Of a DNA stretch of 64,000 nucleotides, positions 1 through 9,568 are shown one piece after another; position 1 is the stretch's first letter, and every line of letters begins with the position of its first letter. This DNA comes from Vondammii sp040505895 (lineage in GTDB: Bacteria > Pseudomonadota > Gammaproteobacteria > Chromatiales > Chromatiaceae), in assembly GCA_040505895.1 (NCBI GenBank), contig JBEVXU010000012.1, positions 186,001 through 250,000 on the forward strand, given 5' to 3'. Made by a program: the position numbers and the translations under genes. Below the pieces are notes generated by a model. The model was not told the DNA's origin. It made no database searches and saw only the letters and a list, made by a program, of their open reading frames with translations.

Positions 1-50
1 AATACGCTGAAGTGGTAGCGACCTTTACATCCAGTTCCATTCAAGGATAA
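1..50 (+). CDS. possible 3' end of an upstream gene
   Basis: The frame beginning at position 3 is open for 15 codons and ends with TAA at 48-50. It could be the tail of a gene that begins before the window. It is too short to recognise, and chance openness cannot be excluded. Positions 51-178 hold no gene that I can see. Confidence 0.15.
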   Translation, partial: YAEVVATFTSSSIQG

Positions 51-178
51 AACCACCCACAACCTTGCGACCAGAGAAGCCGCTGAGAATTTTCAAGTTA
101 ATTTAGCATAAACATAGACCCACACCTTGCAGTCAGGCAACATTAAAGATCAAACTGGCTGAGAAAAAAAACGCTATC

Positions 179-901
179 ATGCAGGCTAAAATCCTTAAAA
201 AGTGGATCGCCCCCCTCGCCAACACTCCACTTCACCCCCAGTGGCTACTTGGAAGAAGCAAAGATCTTCGCCCATGGCTCCAACTTACAGGAAGAACGCT
301 TGACATCGGATGCGGTGACCGCTCTCTGTGTCAAAACCTACCTGACCCAAGCCAATATATCGGCCTTGACTACCTTCCAACTGCCACCGAATGGTACGGA
401 AGCAAGCCTGATGTTTTTGGTGATGGCCAGGCGCTGCCCTTCGATGCTGCCAGTTTCGACAGTGTCACGCTGATTCATGTGCTGGAGCATCTTCCCGATC
501 CAGGCTTGGCACTAAGAGAAACCTGGCGCACCCTCAAGCTGGACGGGGTCCTGCTGCTGGAAGTGCCCTGCGTCTATCCCCTACACGACGCTCCGCTCGA
601 TTTTCAGCGCTGGACCATCTATGGCTTAAGAAAAATAGTAGAATCCAATGGCTTTGAAGTCATAGAGGCCCACTCGGAAGGCTCGCCCCCTGAAACGGCC
701 GCAGTATTATACAATCTGGCCATCTCTGAGCTATTGCTCTCGGGATTCTCGGGACGGCCCTTGGTTTGGCTTGTAGCCCCTTTACTGCTTTTGCTGATCC
801 CGGTAATCAACCTCGTCGGTTGGCTGCTTGGGAGCTTGGCAGGGAATTCCGGCTACATGCCCTCTCGAAACTGGCTGCTTGCACGAAAGCCACGAAAATG
901 A
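179..901 (+). CDS. class I SAM-dependent methyltransferase
   Basis: This 240-residue protein has a Methyltransf_11-type Rossmann fold. The SAM-binding motif I is LDIGCGDRSLC near residues 41-51, and the later HVLEHLPDP segment is typical of small-molecule and sugar methyltransferases. The C-terminal third contains a long hydrophobic stretch (about residues 195-222), so the enzyme may be membrane-anchored. It stands at the left edge of a polysaccharide locus and is followed by a second methyltransferase, which suggests it modifies a glycan or lipid-linked sugar. The substrate cannot be read from sequence. The start ATG lacks a clear Shine-Dalgarno sequence. Confidence 0.8.
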   Translation: MQAKILKKWIAPLANTPLHPQWLLGRSKDLRPWLQLTGRTLDIGCGDRSLCQNLPDPSQYIGLDYLPTATEWYGSKPDVFGDGQALPFDAASFDSVTLIHVLEHLPDPGLALRETWRTLKLDGVLLLEVPCVYPLHDAPLDFQRWTIYGLRKIVESNGFEVIEAHSEGSPPETAAVLYNLAISELLLSGFSGRPLVWLVAPLLLLLIPVINLVGWLLGSLAGNSGYMPSRNWLLARKPRK

Positions 902-973
902 ACGCAGGTTCCATATCCCCAGACCAAAAGATGCATCATCGCTTCTTGTGGGACTAAGGAAACGAACAAAACA

Positions 974-1708
974 ATGCTTCACGGTTACTTTAAATCGCTT
1001 TATCGAAGAACGATGCGTGAGGCCTATGCCCTCGCCCAGAATGAAATAGGTCATGCCATGAAAACAGGTGGTGACTGCCTGGACTGTGGTGCGGGACATG
1101 GACATATGTATGATCACCTATACAGTGAAACTGGCCTCACAAAAGATTCCTACTATGGAATCGAATGGAACAATCACTCGGTAGAAATCGCGAGCAAAAA
1201 AGACCTTAGCATTATCCAGTGCGACCTGAACAAGAGAATTCCGCACCCCGACAATAGATTCAATTGCATATTTGGCCTCTCAATTCTGGAGCACCTAATG
1301 AACCCGTGCCGCTACCTCAACGAATGCTACAGAGTGTTGGATAAAGGCGGTACACTGATCATCTTTACGCCAAATATAAGCACCTATTTCACCGCTGCAC
1401 TTATCCTAGCCGGCAGGATGCCCTCCAGTGGGCCCCATCCGGATTCCGACAGATTATTGAGATCAGAAAACCTGTTTAAGGTGAGTTCTGAATTGCTCCA
1501 GCATGATACCGAACAGGATATGCCGGCTCATCGTCATCTGGTTGTTTTCAGCTATAGCGTTCTTAAAACATATTTGAATATGCAGGGCTTCAGGCAGATT
1601 AAAGGCTATGGATTTGGATTATATCCATTCCCAAATTTCATGCAGCCTGCATTGGAAAAGATAGACCCCTATCATTGCCACCAGATGGTTTTTATCGCAC
1701 AAAAGTAA
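974..1708 (+). CDS. class I SAM-dependent methyltransferase
   Basis: A 244-residue methyltransferase with motif I LDCGAGHGHMYDHL at about residues 36-49 and the acidic/post-motif segment FGLSILEHLMNP near 100-111. It is not a close duplicate of the preceding methyltransferase and lacks its hydrophobic tail. It lies 72 bp downstream on the same strand, so the two may be co-transcribed. A sugar or glycan acceptor is inferred from the neighbouring glycosyltransferases only. An AAGGAAA stretch about 12 bases upstream could serve as a loose ribosome binding site. Confidence 0.8.
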   Translation: MLHGYFKSLYRRTMREAYALAQNEIGHAMKTGGDCLDCGAGHGHMYDHLYSETGLTKDSYYGIEWNNHSVEIASKKDLSIIQCDLNKRIPHPDNRFNCIFGLSILEHLMNPCRYLNECYRVLDKGGTLIIFTPNISTYFTAALILAGRMPSSGPHPDSDRLLRSENLFKVSSELLQHDTEQDMPAHRHLVVFSYSVLKTYLNMQGFRQIKGYGFGLYPFPNFMQPALEKIDPYHCHQMVFIAQK

Positions 1709-1768
1709 TCGGTATAAACCAGATACTATTTTCAGCAAACCAGCTGTAATTTGAGATAACCAAGTAAA

Positions 1769-3013
1769 TTGACTGTCAAAAGCACCATCCCAAGATCACG
1801 TCTACTTGTGCTCACCTCCACCTTCCCACGGTGGAACGGAGACCACGAACCACCATTCGTATTCGAATTGACCCGGCGGCTTACAGGTTACGATGTCCAT
1901 GTCTTGGCCCCGCACGCACCCGGCATAGCTACCAGAGAAGTTATGGATGGAATTTCCATCCACCGTTTCCGCTATGCCCCAGCCTTCCTGGAACACCTGG
2001 CCTATGAGGGTGGTATCCCTTACAAACTACGGTCACGGCCCTGGATGGCATTGCTGTTACCACTATTTCTCTTTGTCCAGTTGGTCTCTACAGTACGCCT
2101 CATCCAGCGAATCCAACCAGATGCGATCCATGCCCACTGGTTGCTGCCACAGGGTCTGATCGCGTTAGTCGCTCGCTGGCTAACTCGCTCGAAGGCTCGC
2201 CTGATCGTCACTGCCCACGGCGCCGATGTGCACGGCCTGCGTTCCAGATTTGCCACCATGCTGAAGGCCTGGGTCATTCAAAAGGCGGACGAGGTTACCG
2301 CCGTCAGCCAGGCCCTAGCGAATGCGGTCAGTACCACGGCACAAGGGGCCAGAAAAATTCATGTCATGCCAATGGGAGTGGACCTCGACCAGCTGTTCGT
2401 ACCAGGGAAACCACGTCCCCGTGGGCAGACCCTGATATTTGCCGGTCGCCTGGTGGAGAAAAAGGGCGTCGACTGTCTGCTTGACGCAATGCCTGAGATT
2501 CTCATGGATTTTCCCAGCTGCCATTTACTGATTGCCGGCGACGGGCCAAACAGAAAACAGCTGGTGAGCAGAGCCGAAGAGCTTGGCATCTCTGCATCGG
2601 TGCAATTTCATGGACGCTACCGCAATGAGGAGCTGCCCCAGCTATATGCTCGAGCTGATATTGCAGCATTTCCCTTCCAGGTGGCCCGGGATGGTGACCA
2701 GGAAGGCCTGGGGCTTGTGACCATAGAGGCGATGGGATGCGGCCTACCCGTCGTGGTCAGCAACCTGCCAGCGGTGCATGACGTGATTAAGCACGAGGAA
2801 AACGGCCTGCTATGTCCAACCCGAGATCACTCATGCCTGGCGAGGGCAATCAAACACCTGCTAAGCGATGAGGCGGATGCCCTCCGCATAGCCAAACAGG
2901 GGCGTCAAAGTGTCATGCTAAAGTTCGACTGGGCCAGCGTGGCTGCAGGTTATTCTGACTTGCTCATGGGAGATGAGGCGACCACATCCTCGAGGAATGC
3001 CTCCAGCTTGTGA
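1769..3013 (+). CDS. family 4 glycosyltransferase (GT-B)
   Basis: A 414-residue GT4 enzyme. The N-terminal Rossmann domain carries LVLTSTFPRWNGD and an AHWLLPQG segment. The C-terminal donor-binding domain has FAGRLVEKKGVD near residue 225 and the EX7E-type motif EGLGLVTIEAMGCGLPVVVS near 310-330. It should transfer a sugar from a nucleotide donor to a lipid-linked glycan at the cytoplasmic membrane face. The open frame begins with TTG at 1769 and no better ATG precedes the conserved N-terminus. Its last 64 bp overlap the 3' end of the oppositely oriented GT4 gene, a tail-to-tail overlap of two real genes. Confidence 0.85.
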   Translation: MTVKSTIPRSRLLVLTSTFPRWNGDHEPPFVFELTRRLTGYDVHVLAPHAPGIATREVMDGISIHRFRYAPAFLEHLAYEGGIPYKLRSRPWMALLLPLFLFVQLVSTVRLIQRIQPDAIHAHWLLPQGLIALVARWLTRSKARLIVTAHGADVHGLRSRFATMLKAWVIQKADEVTAVSQALANAVSTTAQGARKIHVMPMGVDLDQLFVPGKPRPRGQTLIFAGRLVEKKGVDCLLDAMPEILMDFPSCHLLIAGDGPNRKQLVSRAEELGISASVQFHGRYRNEELPQLYARADIAAFPFQVARDGDQEGLGLVTIEAMGCGLPVVVSNLPAVHDVIKHEENGLLCPTRDHSCLARAIKHLLSDEADALRIAKQGRQSVMLKFDWASVAAGYSDLLMGDEATTSSRNASSL

Positions 3014-4083
3014 GCCATCTCCCGCCAGGATGAGACGGGCAGGTTCGGGCGTGCTGGTCCATACAGCTGCGCCTTGATCACCCTTGCCAGACCATCAATG
3101 TCCCCAGGCTGGAAAAGGCAGTATTGCTCATCGGAAAAGAGTTCAGCAACAGCACCAACCGAAGCAGCAACCAACGGAACACCGCAGGCCATGGTCTCAT
3201 AGAGTTTCACCGGAAAGCAGTAGCGACCAAATTCAGAATCAATATTTGCAATCACAACAACATCCAGGGCATTGATGAAGAGAGGCACGTCTTTATGGGC
3301 TAGAATACCTAGGTCAAAGCCCTCCCCTGACATTGGTGGATGAAAATTTCTGTCACGCGGCCCAGCTACCACCAAATGTACTGGCACACCTTCCTGCTGT
3401 AACAGCAGACAAGCATCACCGAGGACAGCGATACCACGGCTGGCGGATAACGCACCAGCAACACCTACCAACCATCCCTCTTTCGGCAGCCCCAGACGGT
3501 GGCGACAAGTTGCCTTACTCATCGGTCTAAAGGATTCAGGGTCAACCCCATTCTCCACCACCGTAATTTTAGGTTCGGTCGGCAGTTGATTAGCTATCTT
3601 ACGAGCCAAGATACCACTAACGCAGGAAATTCCAGTGACACTAACTAAGGATCGCCGAAACAGCCAGCCAGCACCAGGAAGCAAGCGGGTTGCGGAGAAG
3701 CTCTCGTAATTGTCATAAAGGTCAGCAACTACCTGGACACCAAATATCGATCCAAGCCGTGCCCCCATTATTACGTGAAATACGTCACTTCCCGCCCAGA
3801 TCAGATCCGGCTTGAAATCAGAGATACAGGATTTTACCTCCTGCCAATAGCGGAACAGTCCAATACCTGGTAGCAAGCCAATACTCATCGACTGCCAGCC
3901 AAGATTCATACCCCCTTCACGTTCTAGATGCATCTCCTCAGTGGCACGGTAACTGAGAGCAAAGCCACGAACCTCGTGGCCACTCTCGGCAAGGAAATAT
4001 GGTAACTCCCACATCCTGCCATAGCGATCAGACAGCAGATCCCTACCCGTATAGAAACGCTTAGTGAGAACGAGAATTTTCAT
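2950..4083 (-). CDS. family 4 glycosyltransferase (GT-B)
   Basis: A 377-residue GT4 protein. The N-terminus MKILVLTKRFYTGRD matches the family's first strand. The donor domain has VENGVDPESFRP near residue 175 and YETMACGVPLVAASVGAVAE near 295-315. The start ATG shares a 4-bp ATGA overlap with the stop of the upstream GT2 gene, so the two are translationally coupled. The 3' end overlaps the convergent GT4 gene by 64 bp. Substrate unknown. Confidence 0.85.
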   Translation of the reverse strand: MKILVLTKRFYTGRDLLSDRYGRMWELPYFLAESGHEVRGFALSYRATEEMHLEREGGMNLGWQSMSIGLLPGIGLFRYWQEVKSCISDFKPDLIWAGSDVFHVIMGARLGSIFGVQVVADLYDNYESFSATRLLPGAGWLFRRSLVSVTGISCVSGILARKIANQLPTEPKITVVENGVDPESFRPMSKATCRHRLGLPKEGWLVGVAGALSASRGIAVLGDACLLLQQEGVPVHLVVAGPRDRNFHPPMSGEGFDLGILAHKDVPLFINALDVVVIANIDSEFGRYCFPVKLYETMACGVPLVAASVGAVAELFSDEQYCLFQPGDIDGLARVIKAQLYGPARPNLPVSSWREMAHKLEAFLEDVVASSPMSKSE

Positions 4084-4997
4084 TGATCACTACCCAGCCG
4101 GTTTACGGCCATGCCGATAGCGTGAAACCATTTATCCGGCAATACCCAGCGGGCGATAACAACTGAGATCAGACGCAAATAGTCACTTATTAAGGTCAGC
4201 AGAAAACGGAAGAATCCCCGACGGTGTCGCCATAAAAACCGAACACGTGTATTTATTTGGAACGCTGAACGACGGGATGTAAACAGGCGAAAGGCCACGA
4301 TTGGGCCAAGCCGCCGATCATAGGGATTATATCCGGTGGTAGTTCGATCGTTGAGCACAACTGAGTCCAGTACCACAAGACTGGAATACCCCACCTCATG
4401 CGCCCTCAAGACGAAATCATCGTCGGCAAACAGGTGGGGGAAAGCCGCTGCGTCGAACATACCAATCTTCTCAAATATGGCACGAGGAATCAGTGTGCAC
4501 ATTCCGTGCAACAGGTCTACCTCACGAATCCCACCATGCAGTTGGCGCATATCCATGTTGAGATCCAGGTAATGAAAGCGATCGGTCCAGCGGTTTCTCT
4601 TGCGGCCGGCGAAGAAGATACATTGTGGATCGCTCATGTAGCAACATACTGAGGAGAAAATACCGGCGCCATGTTGCGCTACTGCACTTCTCATGTTTTT
4701 TAGAAACCCAGGAGTAGCAATATTATCGTCGTTGAAGGTCAAGACATAATCAACACCATCTCCCAGTAACCTTTGTACACCGGTATTTACCAAGTCAGCC
4801 CACCATGATTCTGATGTGGCCTGGATACAGACCACCTCTGGAAAGAGCCTCATGATTTCCTGTACAGAGTTATCAGTTGATCCGGCATCAACTATTACTA
4901 CCGAATCTTCTGGCATAAGTTCGGGTCGTAATGAACCAAGGCAACGCAATACCGAATTACATCGATTAAAGGTAGGTATAACAACACCAATTCGCAT
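4080..4997 (-). CDS. family 2 glycosyltransferase (GT-A)
   Basis: A 305-residue rhamnosyltransferase-like GT2. The N-terminus IGVVIPTFNRCNSVLRCL is followed by VVIVDAGSTDNS, and the metal-binding DXD-type element is in VLTFNDDN near residue 90. An ADDDFVLRAHEVGY segment near 215 resembles the catalytic acidic motif of this family. Hydrophobic C-terminal residues (about 265-290) may bind the membrane. It is the first gene of a two-gene minus-strand unit with the following GT4. Confidence 0.82.
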   Translation of the reverse strand: MRIGVVIPTFNRCNSVLRCLGSLRPELMPEDSVVIVDAGSTDNSVQEIMRLFPEVVCIQATSESWWADLVNTGVQRLLGDGVDYVLTFNDDNIATPGFLKNMRSAVAQHGAGIFSSVCCYMSDPQCIFFAGRKRNRWTDRFHYLDLNMDMRQLHGGIREVDLLHGMCTLIPRAIFEKIGMFDAAAFPHLFADDDFVLRAHEVGYSSLVVLDSVVLNDRTTTGYNPYDRRLGPIVAFRLFTSRRSAFQINTRVRFLWRHRRGFFRFLLTLISDYLRLISVVIARWVLPDKWFHAIGMAVNRLGSDQ

Positions 4998-5300
4998 TAC
5001 AGTTCACTCAGGGCCATGCCGCACTGATATGACAAGACTTTACCAGACGAAAAATCACGCAACTTTCTGATTATCTTATTACTCATAGAGGATTAAGCTA
5101 ACCTCTCCACACGATTTTCTGAAGATCCTTATTATGGGACAAAGCCTGCACTCCTTCCTATTCTCCTATAACTTTTGGGTATTACATTGCATCAAAACAA
5201 GTGGCTTTTCAGAACTTTTTCTAATGGAACAGCGGTGAATTAAAAGAAAAAATGTAGCCCATTATGGTACATACAATACAAAATAATGGTTGATATATTT
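4998..5300. other. AT-rich gap between two minus-strand glycosyltransferase genes
   Basis: This 303-bp stretch has no coding frame I can support. It lies upstream of the GT2 gene that starts at 4997, so it probably carries that gene's promoter. I could not assign a convincing -35/-10 pair. No repeat is visible. Confidence 0.4.
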
Positions 5301-7115
5301 TTAGCTCGTTCCGAGCAACCTATTCTTCATTCTTTTCGTTATATTTATCACATCACTTCTAAGCATAGAGGTTGCTTTTTTAAAAATACGGTACATCTCA
5401 ATACGAGAACTGTCTGAGGTAACCGCATACGTCATTACCGTCGTGGCTTTATTTCTCATTAAGTCAAATGTTTTTTTATTATCATCCCAGATATGTTTCT
5501 CAAACGCACAATTATCCTTTTTAGATGATCTCCAATAAAATGAACAAGTGACTTTCCCTGAAAAAATAAAATCCGCATATCGATCATGCATCATATTAAG
5601 AAAAAGAAAATCTTCACGGCAATTCATACGCGGTATTGGCTGATTTAATGCTTCCCAAGGAATTTTATCGCGCCGCACAAGATATGAGTTACTGGTGATA
5701 CCTGATTTTAATGCTTGTGTCTTTTCATGTTCATAATAAAAAGCGAGTTTTCTGGATTGCTCGTCTTTAGGGGGATCTCCATCCTCCCATACCCGAACAC
5801 TACCGCTGTAGGATAAAGAAACATCTAGATTTCGCGTTAGGCAGGCGAGAAGAACTTCTATATGATCAGAGAAAATAACATCATCATGATCAAGAAACCC
5901 AATATACGGTGCAGTACATGCGCGCAAACCAGTAAAAAACTGAGCACCCCTATCACACCTGGTGTTCGTACATATATAATCAATATTTAAATCAGGCAAT
6001 ATTTTTTGTATTTCATTTTTGAGTTGACCTAGTTCCTCGGACATTCCACGATAGACTAATAAAGCTGATACGTTTTTATAGATCTGCTGCTCTATCGAGC
6101 TTAGTGCTCTATAGAGTTTCTTTCTATCCGATCCATCGGACCGAATAACGATCTGTACTACTGGAGTATTGTCGGGAAAGGAGGCATTATCAGGGCGCCT
6201 GAAGTCATCGATATCTTCAACTAAATTATTTAGCAGCATTTCCAAAGAATATCTTTCAATAAATATTTCATGGCATGCCCTTGCCATATCCCTAGCCTGC
6301 TTTTGGTTGGATTTTATCCAATCGACCAAAACAGTCAACTGTTCATCTATCTCCTTCGGAGCTAAAGATGTGTCAATATAGAGAGCATTGTCACCAAAAT
6401 TTTCCTTAACAAACTTATTATGATCACTGATCATTACTGAACCGCTTGCTGCAATTTCGAAAGGCCGCATGCTGGGTATCCCTTCAATATTATGATCAGC
6501 ATGATGCAGAGAGAGCCCGATTCCGGATTCATGATAGGCCCCTAATGTACTGCTTCCATCGACAGGTATCTCTCCTCGATAAACTCCATTGGCAAGATGC
6601 TTCCATCTATTCCTAGGGCCGAATACTTTGATATTTTTAGTGACAGTAAATAAATCCTTATGGCGATCCATGCTCCAATTTGACCCTATGTACACTGGGG
6701 CCCCGAATGTTTTAGGGATATTAAACGTAGTTGTGTTGGTTGATGGGTACAATCGTGTAAGTAAATAAGGAGAGGTAGACGTGAACTTTAGTGACCTAAC
6801 TAGTTGCTCTTGTTGCTCGGAGGCAATTCCGTACCCGTCATAGCTTTTAATATTGTCCCACGCATTATTATGTTCTATTGAATTTACTGGATTCCACATG
6901 CATCCAACTGTAAAAGAATCAAAGACCTTCGGTAGAAAAAAATGGAGAGGAACAACAACATTTGGTTCAAATGATGCTATTTCATCCATACAACTGGTGG
7001 CAATACCCTCCATCGTATCAATAGAATTGACTGCTATTAACATGCGTGATGCTAGTTCCGCTTCAGCGTGCGGATAACCTTCCCACTGGGGGACTTTCTG
7101 AAAAGCGATCTTCAT
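5301..7115 (-). CDS. two-domain glycosyltransferase (CgeB/DUF3880-like plus GT2)
   Basis: A 604-residue protein with two apparent catalytic halves. Residues 1 to about 315 look like a CgeB-type GT-B domain: a spore-protein-like C-terminal segment RPFEIAASGSVMISDHNKF near 220 and FGDNALYID near 245. Residues about 325-560 are GT2-like, with VQIVIRSDGSDRKKLYRALS and GFLDHDDVIFSDH, the latter giving a DXD-like DHDD. The gene is clearly more AT-rich than the housekeeping genes in the window, as is its divergent neighbour, which is consistent with horizontal acquisition. Which sugars it transfers is unknown. The divergent gap 7116-7410 must carry its promoter. Confidence 0.72.
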   Translation of the reverse strand: MKIAFQKVPQWEGYPHAEAELASRMLIAVNSIDTMEGIATSCMDEIASFEPNVVVPLHFFLPKVFDSFTVGCMWNPVNSIEHNNAWDNIKSYDGYGIASEQQEQLVRSLKFTSTSPYLLTRLYPSTNTTTFNIPKTFGAPVYIGSNWSMDRHKDLFTVTKNIKVFGPRNRWKHLANGVYRGEIPVDGSSTLGAYHESGIGLSLHHADHNIEGIPSMRPFEIAASGSVMISDHNKFVKENFGDNALYIDTSLAPKEIDEQLTVLVDWIKSNQKQARDMARACHEIFIERYSLEMLLNNLVEDIDDFRRPDNASFPDNTPVVQIVIRSDGSDRKKLYRALSSIEQQIYKNVSALLVYRGMSEELGQLKNEIQKILPDLNIDYICTNTRCDRGAQFFTGLRACTAPYIGFLDHDDVIFSDHIEVLLACLTRNLDVSLSYSGSVRVWEDGDPPKDEQSRKLAFYYEHEKTQALKSGITSNSYLVRRDKIPWEALNQPIPRMNCREDFLFLNMMHDRYADFIFSGKVTCSFYWRSSKKDNCAFEKHIWDDNKKTFDLMRNKATTVMTYAVTSDSSRIEMYRIFKKATSMLRSDVINITKRMKNRLLGTS

Positions 7116-7410
7116 TTATAAATAATCCATTTGCAACTATTCAGCACACTTTGCATTGATCAAGAGTAGTAGATATTACCCATTTTATTTAGACACTGAT
7201 TATTTAATCCTTAAGAACCTGGATATTTTTCTACAGCTATTGCTCATAATAGTACAGATGTTAACTGCCAGCACAGGCAAGATTTGTTACCATCTAATCT
7301 ACAGTAAAAAATACCTATCAAATTCTCCATTAAAACTTGCATAGTACACTAGCTAATGATATTTTTCATTATCTATCAACACGTTAACAGAAGACTGTAC
7401 GGAAATATTC
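7116..7410. promoter_or_regulatory. divergent AT-rich intergenic region
   Basis: These 295 bp separate two divergently transcribed glycosyltransferase genes, so both promoters should lie here. The DNA is strongly AT-rich and has many chance TATAAT-like hexamers, and I cannot single one out. No repeat or RNA gene is seen. Confidence 0.4.
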
Positions 7411-9429
7411 ATGCGTATTGGTGTCAACCTATTACCCTTGGTGCCTGGTGTAGTTGGAGGTATACAGCAACACCTCATTGGTCTTCTCGACAACCTGCTG
7501 GAAGTGGATCAAGACACCTCCTACGTATATTATGTAACCTTCGGATTGGCGAAGTTATTCCCTAAAGATAACCCCCGTATACGACTGGTAGAATTACCTC
7601 GAAATTCAAAAGAAATCGCACAGCGCTATACACATGGTGAGTTCGATGTATTGTTCGCACCCATGATGGATCCAAGCGTGGACCAATACATCTTCCCAAT
7701 GGTTACACTAATTGTCGATCTGCAACACGTATACTATCCACAGTTCTTTTCAGAAGCCGAGATCACCCATCGGCGCCTTCATTGGGAATGGCCCGCTCGG
7801 GCGGCCCATACTGTTTGTGTTAGTACAGAGTTTGTAGCTGACTCAGTGACCAAACATTTAGATATACCCAGATCGCGCATTATTCTAACTCCACCACCTA
7901 TTAACAAGTCAATTTATGGAAAGAATTGTGCAGATTTACCTGATGCTATCCCATCATCATTAATCAAAGCGCTCCCCGCAAAGTACCTTTTTTATCCATC
8001 AAACACCTGGCCACACAAAAATCACTTAAATCTTTTACTGGCCATATCTATAATTAAAAAGAAACACAATGATATTCACCTTGTACTTACTGGCTGGCCT
8101 CAGAAGGCACATAAATCAATCAAAAGAAGAATAAAAGAGTTAAATCTTGATGACTCTATAACTTGGTTAGGATATGTACAAGACGAGTGTATGCCATATA
8201 TCTACTCTCATGCCACCGCTTTGGTTTTTCCATCACTATTCGAAGGTTTCGGCATCCCATTGCTTGAAGCCATGCATTCAAACTGCCCAATTATTTGTTC
8301 AAGTACAACGAGTTGCCCAGAGGTAGCTGGCGATGCCGCCATTTATTTTGACCCAGATGATAGCCTGCAAATTCACAATGCCATTGAAATTATATGGACC
8401 GACAGTTTTATACGAGAGCGCCTGATACGCAATGGGCTAGCCCGTTGCAATGAGTTTGACAACCACAAACAGGCAAAACTTCTTCTCTCCAAACTACAGG
8501 ATGCAGCCAGTGAGTTTGGACCCCCAGCACACTTGAGTAAACATATCAGCCCTGATAAGACCGAGACTACTTCTTATCCTCTTGTGAGCATAATCATGCC
8601 ATCGTATCAACAAGGCCAATTCATAAAAGAAGCTATTGACAGTGTGCTGGCACAGGACTACCCAAACATTGAGTGCATTATTGTCGATGGTGGCTCAGAC
8701 GATGAAACTCTTGATATATTAAAATCATACGGCACACTTATTCAATGGATCTCGGAACCCGACAATGGGCAAGGACATGCCATCAACAAGGGTTTAAGTA
8801 TGTCATCAGGCCTTATCATAGGCTGGCTTAATTCGGACGACCTATACCAACCAAAAACGATAGAACGTACCGTATCCTTACTCATGGAGAAATCTGGCTG
8901 CTGGCTGGCCTATGGGGAAGCTAACTATATAGATGAACAAGGAAACAACATAGGACGTTACCCTACCGATACGTATTCTGTCACTAATCTTCTACGGCAT
9001 TGCTGCATTTGCCAACCAACAGTATTTTTTCATCGGCGTCTGTATGAGATTGGTGGAGATATAGATGAAAGTTTTTTCATGGCTATGGACTATGAGTTAT
9101 GGCTCCGCTACTCAAAAATCACGCCGCTACTTTATATTCCAGAGGTACTAGCCAGTTCACGCATTCACCCACAGACGAAAACCTCCCGCTATCGCACACT
9201 ATCGATCAAGGAAAGCATGACTGCTTGCCGCAGGCATTATGGTCATACCTCACCGCTATGGTGTATGCAATATGCTAAATCCCGTGCCGAAAAAATCCCA
9301 CTGATTAGTAGCTGGCGTAAAATCCGCAAGCCTGTGCAGGCAGCTATATTTGTATTTATTTTTCTATTAATTGAGGCCCCATATCACGCTAAAAAGATAG
9401 TCAGAATGCTACTCATGGCACTAAGATAA
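7411..9429 (+). CDS. bifunctional glycosyltransferase, GT4 fused to GT2
   Basis: A 672-residue fusion. Residues 1-370 form a GT4 domain beginning MRIGVNLLPLVPGVVGGIQQ, with YPSNTWPHKNHLNLLLA near 195 and LFEGFGIPLLEAMHSNCPII near 275. Residues about 388-600 form a GT2 domain: PLVSIIMPSYQQGQFIKEAI, then CIIVDGGSDDETLDIL and GWLNSDDLYQPKT, whose SDD is the DXD-type motif. The C-terminus has a hydrophobic segment near 645. Fused transferases often add two successive residues of one repeat unit; that is inference here. Codon and base use are AT-rich like the divergent neighbour. Confidence 0.85.
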   Translation: MRIGVNLLPLVPGVVGGIQQHLIGLLDNLLEVDQDTSYVYYVTFGLAKLFPKDNPRIRLVELPRNSKEIAQRYTHGEFDVLFAPMMDPSVDQYIFPMVTLIVDLQHVYYPQFFSEAEITHRRLHWEWPARAAHTVCVSTEFVADSVTKHLDIPRSRIILTPPPINKSIYGKNCADLPDAIPSSLIKALPAKYLFYPSNTWPHKNHLNLLLAISIIKKKHNDIHLVLTGWPQKAHKSIKRRIKELNLDDSITWLGYVQDECMPYIYSHATALVFPSLFEGFGIPLLEAMHSNCPIICSSTTSCPEVAGDAAIYFDPDDSLQIHNAIEIIWTDSFIRERLIRNGLARCNEFDNHKQAKLLLSKLQDAASEFGPPAHLSKHISPDKTETTSYPLVSIIMPSYQQGQFIKEAIDSVLAQDYPNIECIIVDGGSDDETLDILKSYGTLIQWISEPDNGQGHAINKGLSMSSGLIIGWLNSDDLYQPKTIERTVSLLMEKSGCWLAYGEANYIDEQGNNIGRYPTDTYSVTNLLRHCCICQPTVFFHRRLYEIGGDIDESFFMAMDYELWLRYSKITPLLYIPEVLASSRIHPQTKTSRYRTLSIKESMTACRRHYGHTSPLWCMQYAKSRAEKIPLISSWRKIRKPVQAAIFVFIFLLIEAPYHAKKIVRMLLMALR

Positions 9430-9568
9430 AGATCTTAGTCATAACGGATCACTGTAGGACAGTGCATTGTCACTTAGCACTTAGCATCTAAAGCACAGCA
9501 CTCACCATATCTGAAGATAAGATCAACCCGCCAAAATTAATAATAGCCATCCCCACAAGGAATCTGAA
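9430..9568. other. convergent intergenic gap with a small hairpin
   Basis: The gap lies between the ends of two convergent genes. A CACTGT-AGG-ACAGTG hairpin sits at about 9452-9466. It lacks a T tract, so I do not call it an intrinsic terminator. Confidence 0.25.
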
